Below, in pieces: positions 1 through 13,336 of a DNA stretch of 64,000 nucleotides; position 1 is the first letter of the stretch, and every line of letters starts with the position of its first letter. The notes under the pieces are model-generated. The model worked only from the letters and a program-made list of their open reading frames with translations, was not told where the DNA came from and did not search any database. The DNA comes from Sitta carolinensis. Taxonomy: Eukaryota; Chordata; Aves; Passeriformes; Sittidae. A program made the translations under genes and the position numbers. The stretch covers positions 10,379,501 to 10,443,500 of the forward strand of contig CM063290.1 of the NCBI GenBank assembly GCA_032173965.1, in the 5' to 3' direction.

Positions 1-2732
1 TGAGCCTCCTGCCGCTGCTGCATTGCTCCGTGTTCCCTGGGCAGTGATAGGGAGCAGCTGGGCTAGGGATGCTCATTCCTGGGACTAGCTGGGACACGTG
101 TGCTCTGGCCACGGCCCTGCTAGCACCATGCTGAGAGCTCGGCTCTGCTCCCCAGCCTCCTGCCAGAGCAGGTGCACTCTATTAATGAAGGTATTTCAAA
201 GAGTTTCATTCTACCTCTGGCTCAGTTCAAAGGATCCTGCTGTCAAGAAGTCCTGCACCCAAGGCCTGGGATGCTTTACCCTGGGGCTTCCCTTTAAATC
301 TAAACTTTTGTGGCTAGTTCCATTAATTTACTATTTTTGGTGTAATTAATGTGAAAGTCAGCAGCAGCAGTGTGTTCAGGAGGGGCCGTGGGTATTCCTT
401 AGCTGGATTCTACTTCCTCCAGAAGTGACAGGCATGAGCAGTATTTTCCCGATTTATTTCCTGGATAACCTCCACCTCCTGGTAGAATGAGCTTCTCTGA
501 GCAACACAGACTCATGGGCACCCACCCAGCTCTCAGAGCTCTCAGAGGAAATGCCCAGCACTCAGCAAGAGGGGCTCCAGACTGTACTGAGGCTTGGGAA
601 GTCATCCCTTTCCTCCTCAGGTCCGCAGCATCTCGGCTCAGTATGTAAATAATCAGCCTTCCTTTGCTTGCCCCCCTTTGGTGAATTTACCTGTGTGCTG
701 GGGCTGACAGGAGTGCATAGAGAAGAGGTGGCTGTCTCTGTTCCAGCAGCATTCACAAGCTGGAAATATTTTGGCATCAAAACCATTCCTGTTCATTTCA
801 GAGATGTCACAAGAGCTGAGATCTGAGCCCCTCTTTTTTAGCTTTTTCTTTTCCCAAAAATTTAACTGAAATAAGAATATTTTGGTCTGAAGGGTCTGCC
901 CCTGATTTGGTTGGCTGAAGGAGAAGTTACTTGGGTTCTAACAGGCTCAAGTCAGACAAGGACCGCAGGGCAGGAGGGGAAGTCCCACTGAAATTCCCCT
1001 CCCTTCCCCACAGGTTTCTGTGATTTTTGGCATGAGTGCATTGCCTTAAGAGTGCCTGGAAATTTTCATTATAGGTGAGCAAAATTTCAACTCATTTGTC
1101 TACCAAATTAGAGAAAGGCAGGAGATGAACAGTAATAAAATTCCTGTTTGTTGAAACAAACCCATTCTTGCTCATTTGGAGAAAAAGAAAAGCCTCTCAT
1201 GTTTGCATGTGTTTGGATTTTGGTGGTGCTTGAGCCTGGTCCCTCTCTTTTCTGATGTCCTTGGGATGTTTCTATCTTTTTCCAGTGGGAGAGGAATCTG
1301 TTGGCAGTATTTGCTTTAGCACTATAAGGATTTATTTTTTAAGGGGGGGGGGGGGTAGCAAGGATTGTGTTTTTAAAACTATTTTTATTCTTCCAAAGGA
1401 AGGTTTGATGCTTATTATCTCACAAGCTTTTATCTGGTGCTGAGTCATGGAAGTGAGAGAATGTGTAGGCGTCCTAGCATATGAGAGAGTAATACTGTCA
1501 TTTACATTTACAGACAGTTATGCTTTCCAGAAAACTTTTTTTTGTGGGTTACAAAAGTGATTAATCTGCTGTTGAAGCTGTCAAAGGAGGTTTTCTGTTT
1601 AAGAATTTTTTTTGAGAGAAAAATCTGTTTCTACTTATAGGAAATAATAAGGTAGAAATTGAAATTAAAAAAAAAAAAACAACATACTGAAAGAACAGAC
1701 AAGAAAATGTTCCCTTTCCTAATGATATTTTTCCCTTTCCTTTTTATGTATCTATCCATCTGTTGATCAGCCTATATATCTATTCTTCTGTCTCATGGAA
1801 AAGTCATGAGGACTTTGATACAAAGCTAAATATAGTAGAATTATGGCAAAGTTCAGTATTATCAATTCCGGCTGTTAAAAATATCATGGGATCAGTTTAA
1901 AATAATTTTTGTTTTCTCCTTAAAGAAAACTTACTTCAGTTTCTTTTCAGTTTTCCATCAGGCTCTTTAGTTTTTATGTTTAAAGCCTTTTCTGCACTCT
2001 TGAAAACTGCATTTCCTTAAAATTAAGTGAGAGCCCTCAATTAAATATTTCTCTGCAGTAGTAGTAGGATAAACTATTTATTTTCTTTTCCTTCATCTTT
2101 TTTTTTTAGTTCTTTCCTTTGCCATATTTTTTTTTCTAATTGCTATTAGGTTCTTTTATTATTTACAAAGGAGTTAATTACAGCTGGGACAAATCCATTC
2201 CTCCTTAGGACATTTTCTCAGTGGTGAGAACTGTATAGCTTTTGGAAGGCTAAAGAGAGTTTACCAGTTGTAATCATATTTGTATAGACCATCGACATCA
2301 ATGGCATGATTAGCTGGGATTCTTGTTTATTTTACCCATTCCTGAGGACAAACTGGACTTGTACTATTTAGCCTGGAAGTTGAGTGGGTTTGTCCCTAAC
2401 AAAGCAGGCAGTGGTGTTTTCAAGTGATCTTCTGGCACAGTAGGGGTGGGAGTATAAAAACTTGCTCTGCTTTCAGCGTAGTTTATCCCATTATGAAGAG
2501 TCTGATATGCCCAGTGAAATCTCTCCTTTGGGGGTTCAGTGGAGCTGGCACTGTGTGGTGGCAGCAAGGCAGTAAAGCAGGGTGCTGTGCTGGAAGCTGG
2601 AGCTGTCACGGGGAGCCTTGGGCAGAGAGAAGGAGCGCTCATCCTCGTGCCCGAGGGCAGCCTGTGGGGCAGAAGGATGTCCCTCCTTGTCCCACCTAGC
2701 TGAGACCCTCAGCCCAACCCCAAATGGACTTT

Positions 2733-3010
2733 TGACAAGGGCACGTAGAGACAGGACAAGGGGGAATGGCTTTAAACTGAATGAGAGCAGGTTTAGATTA
2801 AATATAAGGAAGAAATTCTTCCCTGAGTGTGATGAAGCACTGGCACAGTTTGCCCAGAGAAGCTGTGGCTGCCTCATCCCTGAAGTGTTCAAGCCCAGGC
2901 TGAATGGGGCTTTGAGCAGCCTGGTGTAGTGGAAGGTACCCTGCCCATGGCAGGGGTTTGGAACTGGAGGGATGTTCAGGTCCTCTCCAGCCTATGACCA
3001 TGTGATTGAT
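2733..3010 (+). mobile_element. CR1 LINE, 3'-end fragment, sense orientation
   Basis: The sequence follows the 3' end of avian CR1 non-LTR retrotransposons block by block. These are the GACAAGGG...GACAGGACAAGGGG start, the TTTAGATTAAATATAAGGAAGAAATTCTTCC-like block around 2794-2823, the CACTGGCACAG...TGCCCAGAGAAGCTGTGG block, the CATCCCTGAAGTGTTCAAG block, GGGGCTTTGAGCAGCCTGGT, GTGGAAGGT...CTGCCCATGGCAGGGG, and a terminal GGTCCTCTCCAGCCTATGA. It is 5'-truncated, as nearly all CR1 copies are, and the final tandem octamer has decayed. It lies sense to LPP. No reverse-transcriptase coding sequence is present. Boundaries are approximate, plus or minus about 20 bases; the subfamily needs a library comparison. 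Confidence 0.88.
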
Positions 3011-6000
3011 GCCACATCTGCTCATTTGCTTTGGTTAGAAGTGTTGTTTTTAGCATCTCACTTATCCCTGCTCTGGTTAAAGTCTCTGCTCTCCTCATCC
3101 CCCATTTCTCACAGCTGCCCTTTCTCCCTCCCCAACCATAGTAGCTTCAACCATGATCCTTTAACCTTCAGCAGAAAATTATTTGTGCCATGTAAGAGGA
3201 ATATTGATTTTTACATCACGTGGCCCATGAGGCATTGGAAATCACATTTTTTCCCGTAAGTGTGGCTTATCTCTAGCTTTTAGGAAAAAAATTAGCTTTA
3301 GGCCTGAGAGATTTCCTGTTCAGGGTGAATGGGTTCTGCATTTAGATCTTTTCACTGGAAAGCCACGTGCTGCAGCTGGACTTCTAAATTAAAGGGGGAA
3401 GGGAATTAACCTGGCTTAACCTTAGTTTTGACAATTCCATTGAGAGGCTAGTGACTCATTTAGAGAATTCATCGAGTCCACGAGGGTTAGAATGATACTT
3501 CTGAAAGCTTATAGAATGTCATTGCTTTGTGTTTCAACAATTGGGTCCTGCAGTGAATTTTTGTGGGTTGTTATGGAAAAAAGATTTATTGATGACTTGT
3601 GATGCCAGGATGTTTCCTCTGTGCATAATTTTGTTCTCTTAAAATACAAATACATCATAAACCGCAAAAGAGAAGAAAAAAAAGGATTCATTGCAAACTA
3701 GAAATTAAATATGATTTAATCCCATGATAAATTCAGACCTGGGCCTGAATTCTCCTCACTCCCCTCAAGTTCAGGTCTGGAGTTTAATTTGACCTGTGAC
3801 AAACAAGAATTAAAGCCACAAAACTCCATTTTGTATTCAAAATTCCTTGCAGTTTTTGGGCATCCACTGCTGAGTTTTGGAGAGCCTTGAGCCCTTGTTA
3901 GAAACATTGTGGAAGCCAAGCTCTCAGATATAAAATTAATACTCCCCAGTTCCAAAGTTTTTTAGCATTTAGTACTCCTGCCCCAGGGCTAGAAAATCAC
4001 TGTTTCAAATTCTGGAGTTATAATGTCAAAATCAGTTAGACTACAAGCCACAATAGCCCTCAGTATGCATTTATACATCCACCACAAGGAAAGAAGTGAG
4101 GAGAGAGGGAGGATGTGTCTGTTTGTTCTGAATTAGCACGCTTGGGTTCAGTTCCTAGTGCAGAAGGGTTCGTGGCTGGGTGCACAGGTCAGGGTGCACA
4201 GCTGGAAGTGCTGCTGCTGGGACAGGCTGAGCTGAGTCCTTGGAGGCACTGAGGTTTACTCCAGTGCAGGCTGTATTTAATCTCAATTAGAAGTTTCCTT
4301 TACTTTCATTCAGGCTGCAGCAGGATGAATTGCCAAGATCTCCAGCATGTTGAGTTTTGAGCAAAGCTGGATGATTAGTACCTGGAGGAGGTCAGATTGG
4401 TAGGATTCATTACTGTTTGCATAGAAACCTGTGCTGTGATCCCAGTGGGGAGACAAACCCAGTGAATTCAGAGGCAGGAGAAGGCCAAATCCAGATCTGC
4501 AGCAGCCTGTGTGTTTGGAGTAAATCTGCTGGAGTCAACAGACACACCTGAACTGGCACCACTGTCACCGAGATCAGATTCTGGCTTGATATAAAGCACT
4601 TTTAAAAAATGTAATTCAGGCACTGAGGGGTATGGAAGAGTATTTTAGTTCTAAGCTGTGACTTTGATAACTCAGTCAGCAAGCCATGGAGCAAATGCTT
4701 TGGGATATTATTTTGGTCCAAGAGCAGTTAAAGTGGGAAAAATTACAAATCATAACTTCATTGGGCTCATTAGATCATTAGTGATAAAGTTTTAAGAACT
4801 TTTTTTTTTTTTTTCTTCCTAAAACTCACTGAGCAGAAAAGAGTGTGGCAAAGGAGAAAGCCTGGTATTAAACTTGAATATAGTACTTAGCTGTATCAAA
4901 AAAGGTTGACATTTTTGGACAAACTATATAACCTAGTCAACAGTATCAGGCATTGAAAACATAACTCTTGCATTCGGGTTAAGAATGAAGAGAAGGGTTT
5001 TGTTTGTTCTTTCATAATTTTTTGTAGGTTTTTTAATATTAAAGCTTACAATGGCTATTTGTGGTCTTGTTTCCTCAAGGCATATTTAGGAAAACTGGAT
5101 TAATTTATAATGCCATTTGCAACAGAATGAAGCCTGGTGAGGCAATGGATTTGACATTCCTTTACACAGGCTTTTTACAGTGATGCTGTTATGATTCTAA
5201 ATTTTTATCAGTGTGTTATTTGAATAAACATTTTATTTACCATACATTTAATGTAATTATATGTTCTATGAAAAGAGGAAAATAATGCAGAAACAATGAT
5301 TATTCTGAGTTAATACTTGAATTTAAAAATCATCTTAACTTTCTATATTGCTTCATTCCCAAGTATTTCTGTGTTACAGATGGCTTTTTTGCTTGTGCTA
5401 TAAATTAATTCTCTCTCTTTCTCTTTTTCTGACTGGTTATAGTACTGCCTTGGTGTTTTGACTAGAAGTGCTGCAGGGGGTTTCTGTGTGTCTTGGTGTA
5501 TGTATTTATATACCTGGAGACTAATTTTAAAAGCTACAGCAGGTGAAAGAAAATCTTTCCAATCAGATTTCTCAACATCGTGCTTGGAGTCTGTGGTACT
5601 GTGGAAAGATTAAGGTATTTCAGGCAGTGGTGATAACCCAGGCAGATGGATAAATGAGGGAACGTTCCACTCCACTTCTCAGAAGGAGCCATCTGGGAAA
5701 ACTGTTAAATTTGACCTGTTGCTGGAGCTCATCAGCCTTTTGGAAAGGTGTACACTGAACCTAATAGGAAAATAACCTCTCTGTCACATATGCCTGTCTT
5801 TTATGGGTTGGGGTTTTTTGTTGTTTTTTTTTTTTTTTTGTTAGACTTTTAGTTTTTTGGTGTGGCTATATAGTTTTTTCCTGATGCTAAGCACTCAACT
5901 TATAAACTTGAACCATTTTGTAGCCCACTAAAAATACTGGCAGATGACAGTGGGTTCTGGACCTCAAGTGAATCATAAGAAAGCAGATGTTGTATGAACA

Positions 6001-9000
6001 CAGAATTGTTCACTGATGCTTCTGCTCTTCTGTACTGTTATTTGCCCAGGCTTTAAAATGCTGGGAAAAGAAGAATGAAAACACATGGTTTTCACAGGAA
6101 ATAGAGACAATACTAACATTTGAAAACATTTATGCCCTCTGGTAGGATAATGTTTTAAATCTGGTTTAATAGGGGTTTGGAATTTGCAAAGATAAATAGG
6201 TTATAAATGCAATGCAGCAAATAAATGGAATCGTAAACAAATAACAAGTAACACAACCAAGTAGTGTCTGGGTGCATATGTATTTCCTCCTATTTTATGT
6301 GTGCATATGCACACTTTTTTGTGTTCTCTAAAATTAATAAAGGAACAAAGCTTGTATACTCTATAAACACTCTAAAACTCCTTTGCAATTTAATAGGAAA
6401 TGAGAAGTTTTTATAGTGGTTTTGGTTTTGGACTGTTCTTCATATCTGTTGTTCAACACACAATAGAAAATGATAACTTTTCCATATAAATTGTAAAAGA
6501 CTTCTCCAGAAGACTTCATGTATGTGTAATTTTCTCCTGTCACTCACAGGTGCAGACCTCTTCCCTATTATACCTTCTTAATCCACTTTTTGTAATCATA
6601 ATGCACATCCATGGAGAGTGGCATAGCCCTCAAACCTGCCCATATTTGTCATGCACAGGAACTTCTTTTCCATTACAAATAGCAAGTAATAAAAGGAAGG
6701 AAAAAAGTCAGCGGGTGCTGTAATTATGATACTTTAAGTTTTACTAGCTTAGTAATAGCAAAAGCCATAAAAATGCTTTGCTTACCCTAAGTTTTTATTT
6801 ATAGGGGGGTGGGGGCTTCCCCATTGTCAGACTTAGCAATATTTGCCTAAATTAAGCAAGGGCATTTGTTCAGCCCATTAGAAGGGCCCAGTTTGGTGAA
6901 TGGTAGTGCTTTGGACATTCCTGCATTGCTAAGACTTAGAGGAGGTGTTCCTTGAGGAGCACTATTTCAATGCTCCATGCATGTGGTGACTTGTCTTCAC
7001 ATGGTTCGGGGCTGGTTTTTTTGTGGTTTTTGCTTCTGGGATTGTCCTTGGTAGTTCTGCCTTTTGGTGTGGCCAAAGGGCTGTGGTGCCTTTTTACAGC
7101 TCCTTATGTAATTTACTGCTGAGTCCATGTGCCACTGATTAAATCTGTTGCCGTTACATGGTTGTCAGGTCCAGATGGGTGCAAATAATGTAATTTTAGT
7201 GATGAGAGTGTGAAATTACAGAAATATCCCAAGATGAATTCAGAAGATGTTTTATCTTCTCTTGTCTGGCATCTTCTGTAACTTTTTGGCAGTTATGTCT
7301 CATGCTGATATCTGATATTGTAGATAAAGTTGCTACTGCATTTGAGGAGGTCAAGTGGAATTGCTTAAATAGAAGAGTTTAAATCATAACTAATCCTTTC
7401 AATGAATTAAGCTAGAATTATGGACCTTGACTGTTCACCAGCACTAAAAGTATTTAGGTCAATTGTTTGCACATCTTTTAAAACTGGTCACAGAGTACTT
7501 CTCATAAATACCAGATGATCAGCCATCAGAAAAAGAAAAGCAAATAAAAAAGCTCACAATAGTCATCGTAGCGATAGTATTAAGTAAACAAAAAAGTAAA
7601 TATGAAACTGAGAAGGAAATTCTTCCCTGGCATAACACTGTTGTGTTTTGGAGACCAGATTTTTCCGATGTGTTCAGACTCTATGGAATTAATGGATTGT
7701 TGCAAAGTGGAAACCCAGATTCTCTAAAACACTTGACACCCACACTGAAAGCTGAACCAAGGTGTGTGTCTGTAACTGCACGTGTTGATTGTGGAAGGCT
7801 GTTTTCTGTGATAAAATATTGGAGGCCAACTCTTAGCACCTTTTCTTCTGTGCACCACCTCCCGTGGTTTCAGGCTGGGCCATCACAAGAAGTACAAAAG
7901 AGGTTATGGACAGAAACATTAACAGCTATGTTGACTCCTTTTCCACCTGTGGTAGCAGCTGAAAAACAGATCAAAGCTCAGAGCAGTTGTGTTCTTGTAA
8001 CACTTGATGGCATTTGCAAGGTATTTCTCTTCATTTGAGAACCAGAGATGAACACTTTATTAGATTTCTCCTCTTCTTCTTTTGGTGTAATGCCTGGGAG
8101 CAGTCTTTTTGAGTACCTTGATGGGCTTCTGGTGATCAAGCCAGCAAATTGAATCCCACATCTGCGAAGTCTGAGTGTGGCTGCTGATCCATGCACGGCC
8201 CATACATCCATGACACTCTCTTGTCAGCTGTAAACTAGAAATGAGAGAATGATGAAAGTGTAAAGAAACTTCATCTGATTATAAACGTGTTTTGGCTGAG
8301 GGGTTTAAGGTTTGGACCAGACTTCAAAACTTTGGATTGGTTTCTAAGGACATTTTGACACTTAAAAGAAATCTGTGTTAGCAGCTGAGCTGTGTGCACG
8401 GCATAGCAGCAGTGCAGAGTTGTAAAGATGTGTCCTCAGTGTGCTTGGACTGTCTGGACATTATAGAGAGGGCCAGGGAATGCTGTATATTAAAAATGCA
8501 TCAGGTATGCTAAATGGGAGCAGTCCATCCACTCAAGATCTCTGGACATGAAGCAGACCAGCTGGAGCTCTACCAGGACTCCAGGCATCTGCAAGTCCCA
8601 AATGAGAAGCCAGATTTCTCATTTTCACCCAGATGTTATTTCAGACAGAAAAAGGTTCAAACAGGTTAAGGGGAACTCAGCCATAACATTATCACTATCA
8701 AAGCAGCTTGTTCAAATACAGAATTTGAAGTCAGCAGGAGGTAGAGGTGTCTGCACATCAGGAAAGCCCCTAAAATGCCCGTTCACATTTTCAGGTGCCT
8801 AAAGGCCTAGGTTTCAAAGCAGAGTATTTTATTTTCCTCTGAGGTTATCTTTCCCATACTGAGGGGGAGCTGAGGTTTGCTACCTCAGGCAGAAGGGAGG
8901 CTCAGCCCAGATGCTGCTACTGGAAAAGCAGCAGTTACAGTTCTAGCAGGAGCCATTGTTCAGCACAGAGGTGGAAGAGGAGATGGGGAAGGGTGTCCCA

Positions 9001-9758
9001 TTCATGTCAGCCCCCTTCATATAGTAGAAATAAACTTGCGACACAATCTTTTGGTCATGCCTTGGCTACAGGGTGCGGCAGGATCCTGGCATATTGTCTG
9101 AGCTGTTGTATCAGAAATCCCTTTGGTGTGCTGCTGTAGCTGAGCTTGAGTGGCAGGGCACTTAATGCAGGGAAAAGGGATCTCTGCTTCTTACAGTCAC
9201 ATCAAAATTACCTGCTTATTGTGGAATTTGTCTCCACTAACTTGTGCTGTCTAAATATTCAGTGACTTGTCTCGCCTGTTTTTACGCTTCTTTTACAGTC
9301 AGCGGAGTGAAGTAGATTCCCACAGTGGATGATTCATCTCCCCTGTTTTAGGCTTCAATATTAGAACGGGATAAATGACCCTGTGGAGATACATTTCAGA
9401 GAGAGAGCTTTAAGCACCTCCAGCTAGCCTAGGTAAATGCCCATCATTGGTGTTAGGAAAAGCCAAGGTAAAAGCCTGCTCTTCCCCCCAGGCCTCCAAT
9501 TTCCACCACCATTGAGTGCTACTTAAAGGATTTCAGGTGACCTGAGCTGGCCCTGTGTTTCAGCCAAGCATGCAGGAGAGGGGCTGAGTTAGGAGCAGAG
9601 ATGCTGCAGTGGCCCATTGAACTGGCAGCCCCCTGAGAACGCTGCGTCCTGGGTTCAGCCCACCGGTAGTTGCCAGGTTTCTGCCTTTCGAGGAAGAAGA
9701 GTTGTTTCATTCCTATCCTGGAGTAATTAGTGACTGAAATGCCCAAAAAAGGCAGCCC

Positions 9759-9964
9759 CAGCTAGAGCCATGGTTCTCAACCTCTGCTCTGCAAACCCTG
9801 GGGGTCCATGGATCACTCCTAAGGTAACTAAGAAGAATTCAATGAAAGGTAACTGAAAAACCCATGTTTATTGTCAATAGATTAACTTTCTCCATAAAGG
9901 AGCTTGTCTCTTCTGAAAAACATTTGGGGGCTGCCGAGCATAAGGGCTGAAAATCACTAAGCTG
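9759..9964. mobile_element. old nonautonomous hAT-like DNA transposon
   Basis: The left edge reads CAGCTAGAGCCATGGTTCTC followed by AACC, a typical start of ancient hAT (Charlie-like) miniature elements. The right edge, near 9945-9964 (GGCTGAAAATCACTAAGCTG), is an imperfect inverted copy of it: both ends begin CAGCT and share the GTTCTCAACC/GATTTTCAGCC block. The span is 206 bp with no coding capacity. An 8-bp target duplication is not visible, as expected for an old insertion. The call rests on terminal inverted repeats and general resemblance to amniote hAT families; the family name is unknown. Confidence 0.5.
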
Positions 9965-12900
9965 GAGTAATGTATCTTTATATGTGATAATTTGACAGCT
10001 AAAGGGCTAAAGCTATTCAACTGTACCTTTATGAAAAACTGTCTGGAGAATAGAATAGAATGGGATAAACTTTGTATTGGCACTTTTGATTCAGTCTCTG
10101 AAACTTGAGTAACTGAAGGGATTCTATAAAAATAATTCTACAAATGTGCAAAGTAAAAGAATGAAGTCCTTTTCATATGGATTCCAGCTGATCATGCTCA
10201 TGCTGTAGACTGGGATTATTTTGTACTCTTTTTGAGATTTAACCCTGACAAATGGTAAAGAATGATAGGTTAAATTCTATAGAACAATAGATTTCATCCC
10301 TAGTACCTATGCAATGACTTTTTAGTTGTAGAGGCACGTTGAATTTAATTTAAGGTCTATGTAAATAAGTTCTACAGGATGAAGAATTAAAGATACTCAG
10401 GATTTTGGGCTTTCCCACCAGGGTAGCTTTGAATCCAGACACTCAGCTCTCACAGTCAGTTCCCTTGGACAGCATGGCTTTAGCGCAATGCCATAGAATT
10501 TTCCGATGATGGTTTGTAAAGAAACCCCTGAAAATGTTTATAAACCTCCTCTGCATTTTAGAAGACAGGGCAGGATTTGCCAAGCAAAATGATTGCTCTC
10601 ATGGTTTTACATGGTAAACTGTTTTAGATGTGTTTTGGGTTTTTTTTCCTCCCACATTTGATTGAGTTTTACTTGATTTTGTCAGTATTAGTTCACCTTT
10701 ACTTGAACTGCTGGATAATTCATTTGTAGAAGAGGCAGTACATTTAGGTACTTCCATCTGTGTTTAAACAAGGCTCTTGTGCTTTCCCATTTAAAAAAAA
10801 AAGATTTTGTATTATAATGCTTGTGGTAGATGAGGTTCTGAATTTAATCCTTTCTACTCTAGTTTCTCTTAACGACTCTGTGTTATCAACACCTGGAGTT
10901 TCTAGTTTACTCTCTTTGCAAATATGAATTTGCAAGAAGGGGTTGATGGTAAGTAGCGTGGTTTTAATTTGCACTTGCGAAGTGTGTCAGACAGTTTCAT
11001 CAGGGCATGGTGAGCAGAGGAAAGCCTGTCTTCCTCTGAAAACAGCCCTCAGAGGATGTCAGAGAGCGTGTTTGGCTGCGATAATCACTTGCAAATGCAG
11101 TATGGTTTTGAAATGAGCTGTCCAGGAGCTGCTGGAGAAAGGGATGCCTGTGTTCCTATGAATTCACTCTTTGTCTTTCTCCTTTTTCTTTCTCCTGTTT
11201 CTACTTGTTTTTATGTTTCTGGATTGTCATTTTGATGTGCATTTGGATGAGTCTACCTCATTGTGTTGGTGGAAGTTCTATGGATTCACTTGAATGAAAC
11301 ATTTGTGACAGTCATCTGTTTTGCTAGACTGTACCCAGTGATATAGATAGCCCCTTACAGCCTTCTGTGCATTTTTCCTTCTACCTGGCATCTTTACAGT
11401 CGCATCCATCCCTCCTATCCTCCTAGTGCCTTCCAGACAGCTGTTGAAGTCTCTCTTCTAGTGGTATCTGAGTACCCTTTTCTCATCCTTCCACACATTC
11501 CTGTCCTCAGAGTAGGAATCTTGTCCATAGTTACTGTTCATTTATAAAGTTTTTTCTTAATCCATTAGTAATCTTAAGGTTTAAACCTGGGGTGATATTT
11601 GAGTGCATGGCTGGACTGTGGCCACCCTTCTCTCTCTCAGGCAAAAGGGCAGAGGATTTATGGTGATACATCACCTGTGCCCTTGCACAACAGCTACAAC
11701 CAACTCGTGTCCCCATAAATCATCAATGCTCCAGTAGTGTTAAATTCCCTGTAGCCTGTCCCATTTCTCTACTACACCACATCAGCTAGCCTTATACCCC
11801 ACCCCCCCAAACCCCAGCTTTCATCACACACTTGCCCAGTGCCCTCAGAGGAATTCAGAATGAGTCATGCAGGGTGCCTCTGGGGACTCCTACTGATGCA
11901 AACTTCCTCCTCCTCAAGGCAGCCTGTGGTTTGATGCCACAATGCAGCCGGTAGTTGTTAGCTTGTGCTTTCACTGTGGAGTTGATAGCAAAGTTTGGGC
12001 TCTACTCCCCTAAATTTCCACCTTCTTTCACTGGATTCTGGTGCAGGAGGGGATACTCCCAGCTCATCCTCTTTGTAGTGTCAAACACAGGAGCTGCTCA
12101 GTGCCAGCCCACAGATTGTGAGGGTTTGGGGTTTTTTTGGAAGAAGGGTTTGTCATTCATTCTTAAGGTGTATTCCAGTCCAGGCAGGAGACTGGCATCA
12201 GCCCATTAAGTGAAGTGTTACGTGGATGTTTATATGTAAGATTAAAGTCCCACAGTTCTTGACATAGGATCAGAAGAGCTTTAGTAGTGTCTGTCATGAC
12301 TTGCTTCCAGAGTCTGCATTCAGAAATACAGAATGCAATGAACCCGGCTCACTTATGTTTTGGTTTGGTCTTTCCCCCTCCCCAGACAAGTCGTTGCCTT
12401 TATAGCATTCCTCTTCACAGGGAAAAGAAAAACACTTTTCTGGTGGTAATTACACAGTACTGCATTGTGGACCTTTCATCCCATTACAGTAAGTGGACAA
12501 ACTACTATAATTTACAAGAATGAAATAGGTGAGGAAATGGGAAAGTTTCTGGCACTCCCAGGCATAAATGCCAACCTGACATGGGAGAACAATTCTGACA
12601 GAAATCAAGTTTTCTTGCTAGCAATGTGTGCTGGTGCAGTTGTGTTCTGATGCAGGGATGGAGGAGTGCTGGCTTCTCTTCAGGTGTTTCAGAAGTAGAA
12701 GAAACAGGCAGTATTAATGGAGGGCTACAGACCCTTAACCTGTCTCTGCCCTTGCAGTTCAACTGAGACACGCTTCAGCTCTTCCTCACTCTCAGTATCA
12801 AAATCTCTTCAGTCTGTCTATGTGCTGCCTTGTCATGGATCTCTTAGCAAGGTCAGGGTGTGAATACACTGAGATGTTTTTCCTCCGGCAGAAGTTTGAT

Positions 12901-13322
12901 GCCTTATTATTCCCCATCTCTGAATACACACCTTTCACACCTCTCAGAACAAACTGATGCTCTTATTTGCCTGGGTTTTTTTTTCTGATTTATAGTGTTT
13001 CCTTGTGGGAGGTTTGCCCTGAAGGTGCGATTGCCAGAGTAAGGTCCTTACCAATGCATCAGCAAAAAAGTATTTGCACATCACCTGGGAAGAGCTGCCA
13101 GTTGTGTGGTAGAGCTTTCTTATCCCTTGGGCAGTCTTGCTTGTAGGCTGTGCACTAGAAGATGAGTGGCTTGCACTTAGCTTCTTTTTCTGTGTTTGAG
13201 GAGGTTACCAAATGCTGGTGGACACAACCACCCCGTACAGAGGATGAGTCTGGAACTCCTGGAGGCTCAGGGTGGCTGAAGTTCCCCCAGCCCTCTCTGG
13301 GTGGTTTGGCAGCAATTAATTG

Positions 13323-13336
13323 CCGCCACCTGCTGA
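13323..13336 (-). promoter_or_regulatory. CTCF-like motif
   Basis: Read on the minus strand this is TCAGCAGGTGGCGG, which matches 13 of 14 positions of the common CTCF core consensus CCASYAGRKGGCRS (the first base differs). A weaker, oppositely oriented match (GCAGTAGGTGGAGG, 12 of 14) lies at 13423-13436 on the plus strand. The pair sits 1.3-1.5 kb upstream of the large LPP exon, in a slightly GC-richer patch of intron. Occupancy cannot be judged from sequence; one or two such matches in 64 kb can arise by chance. Confidence 0.35.
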
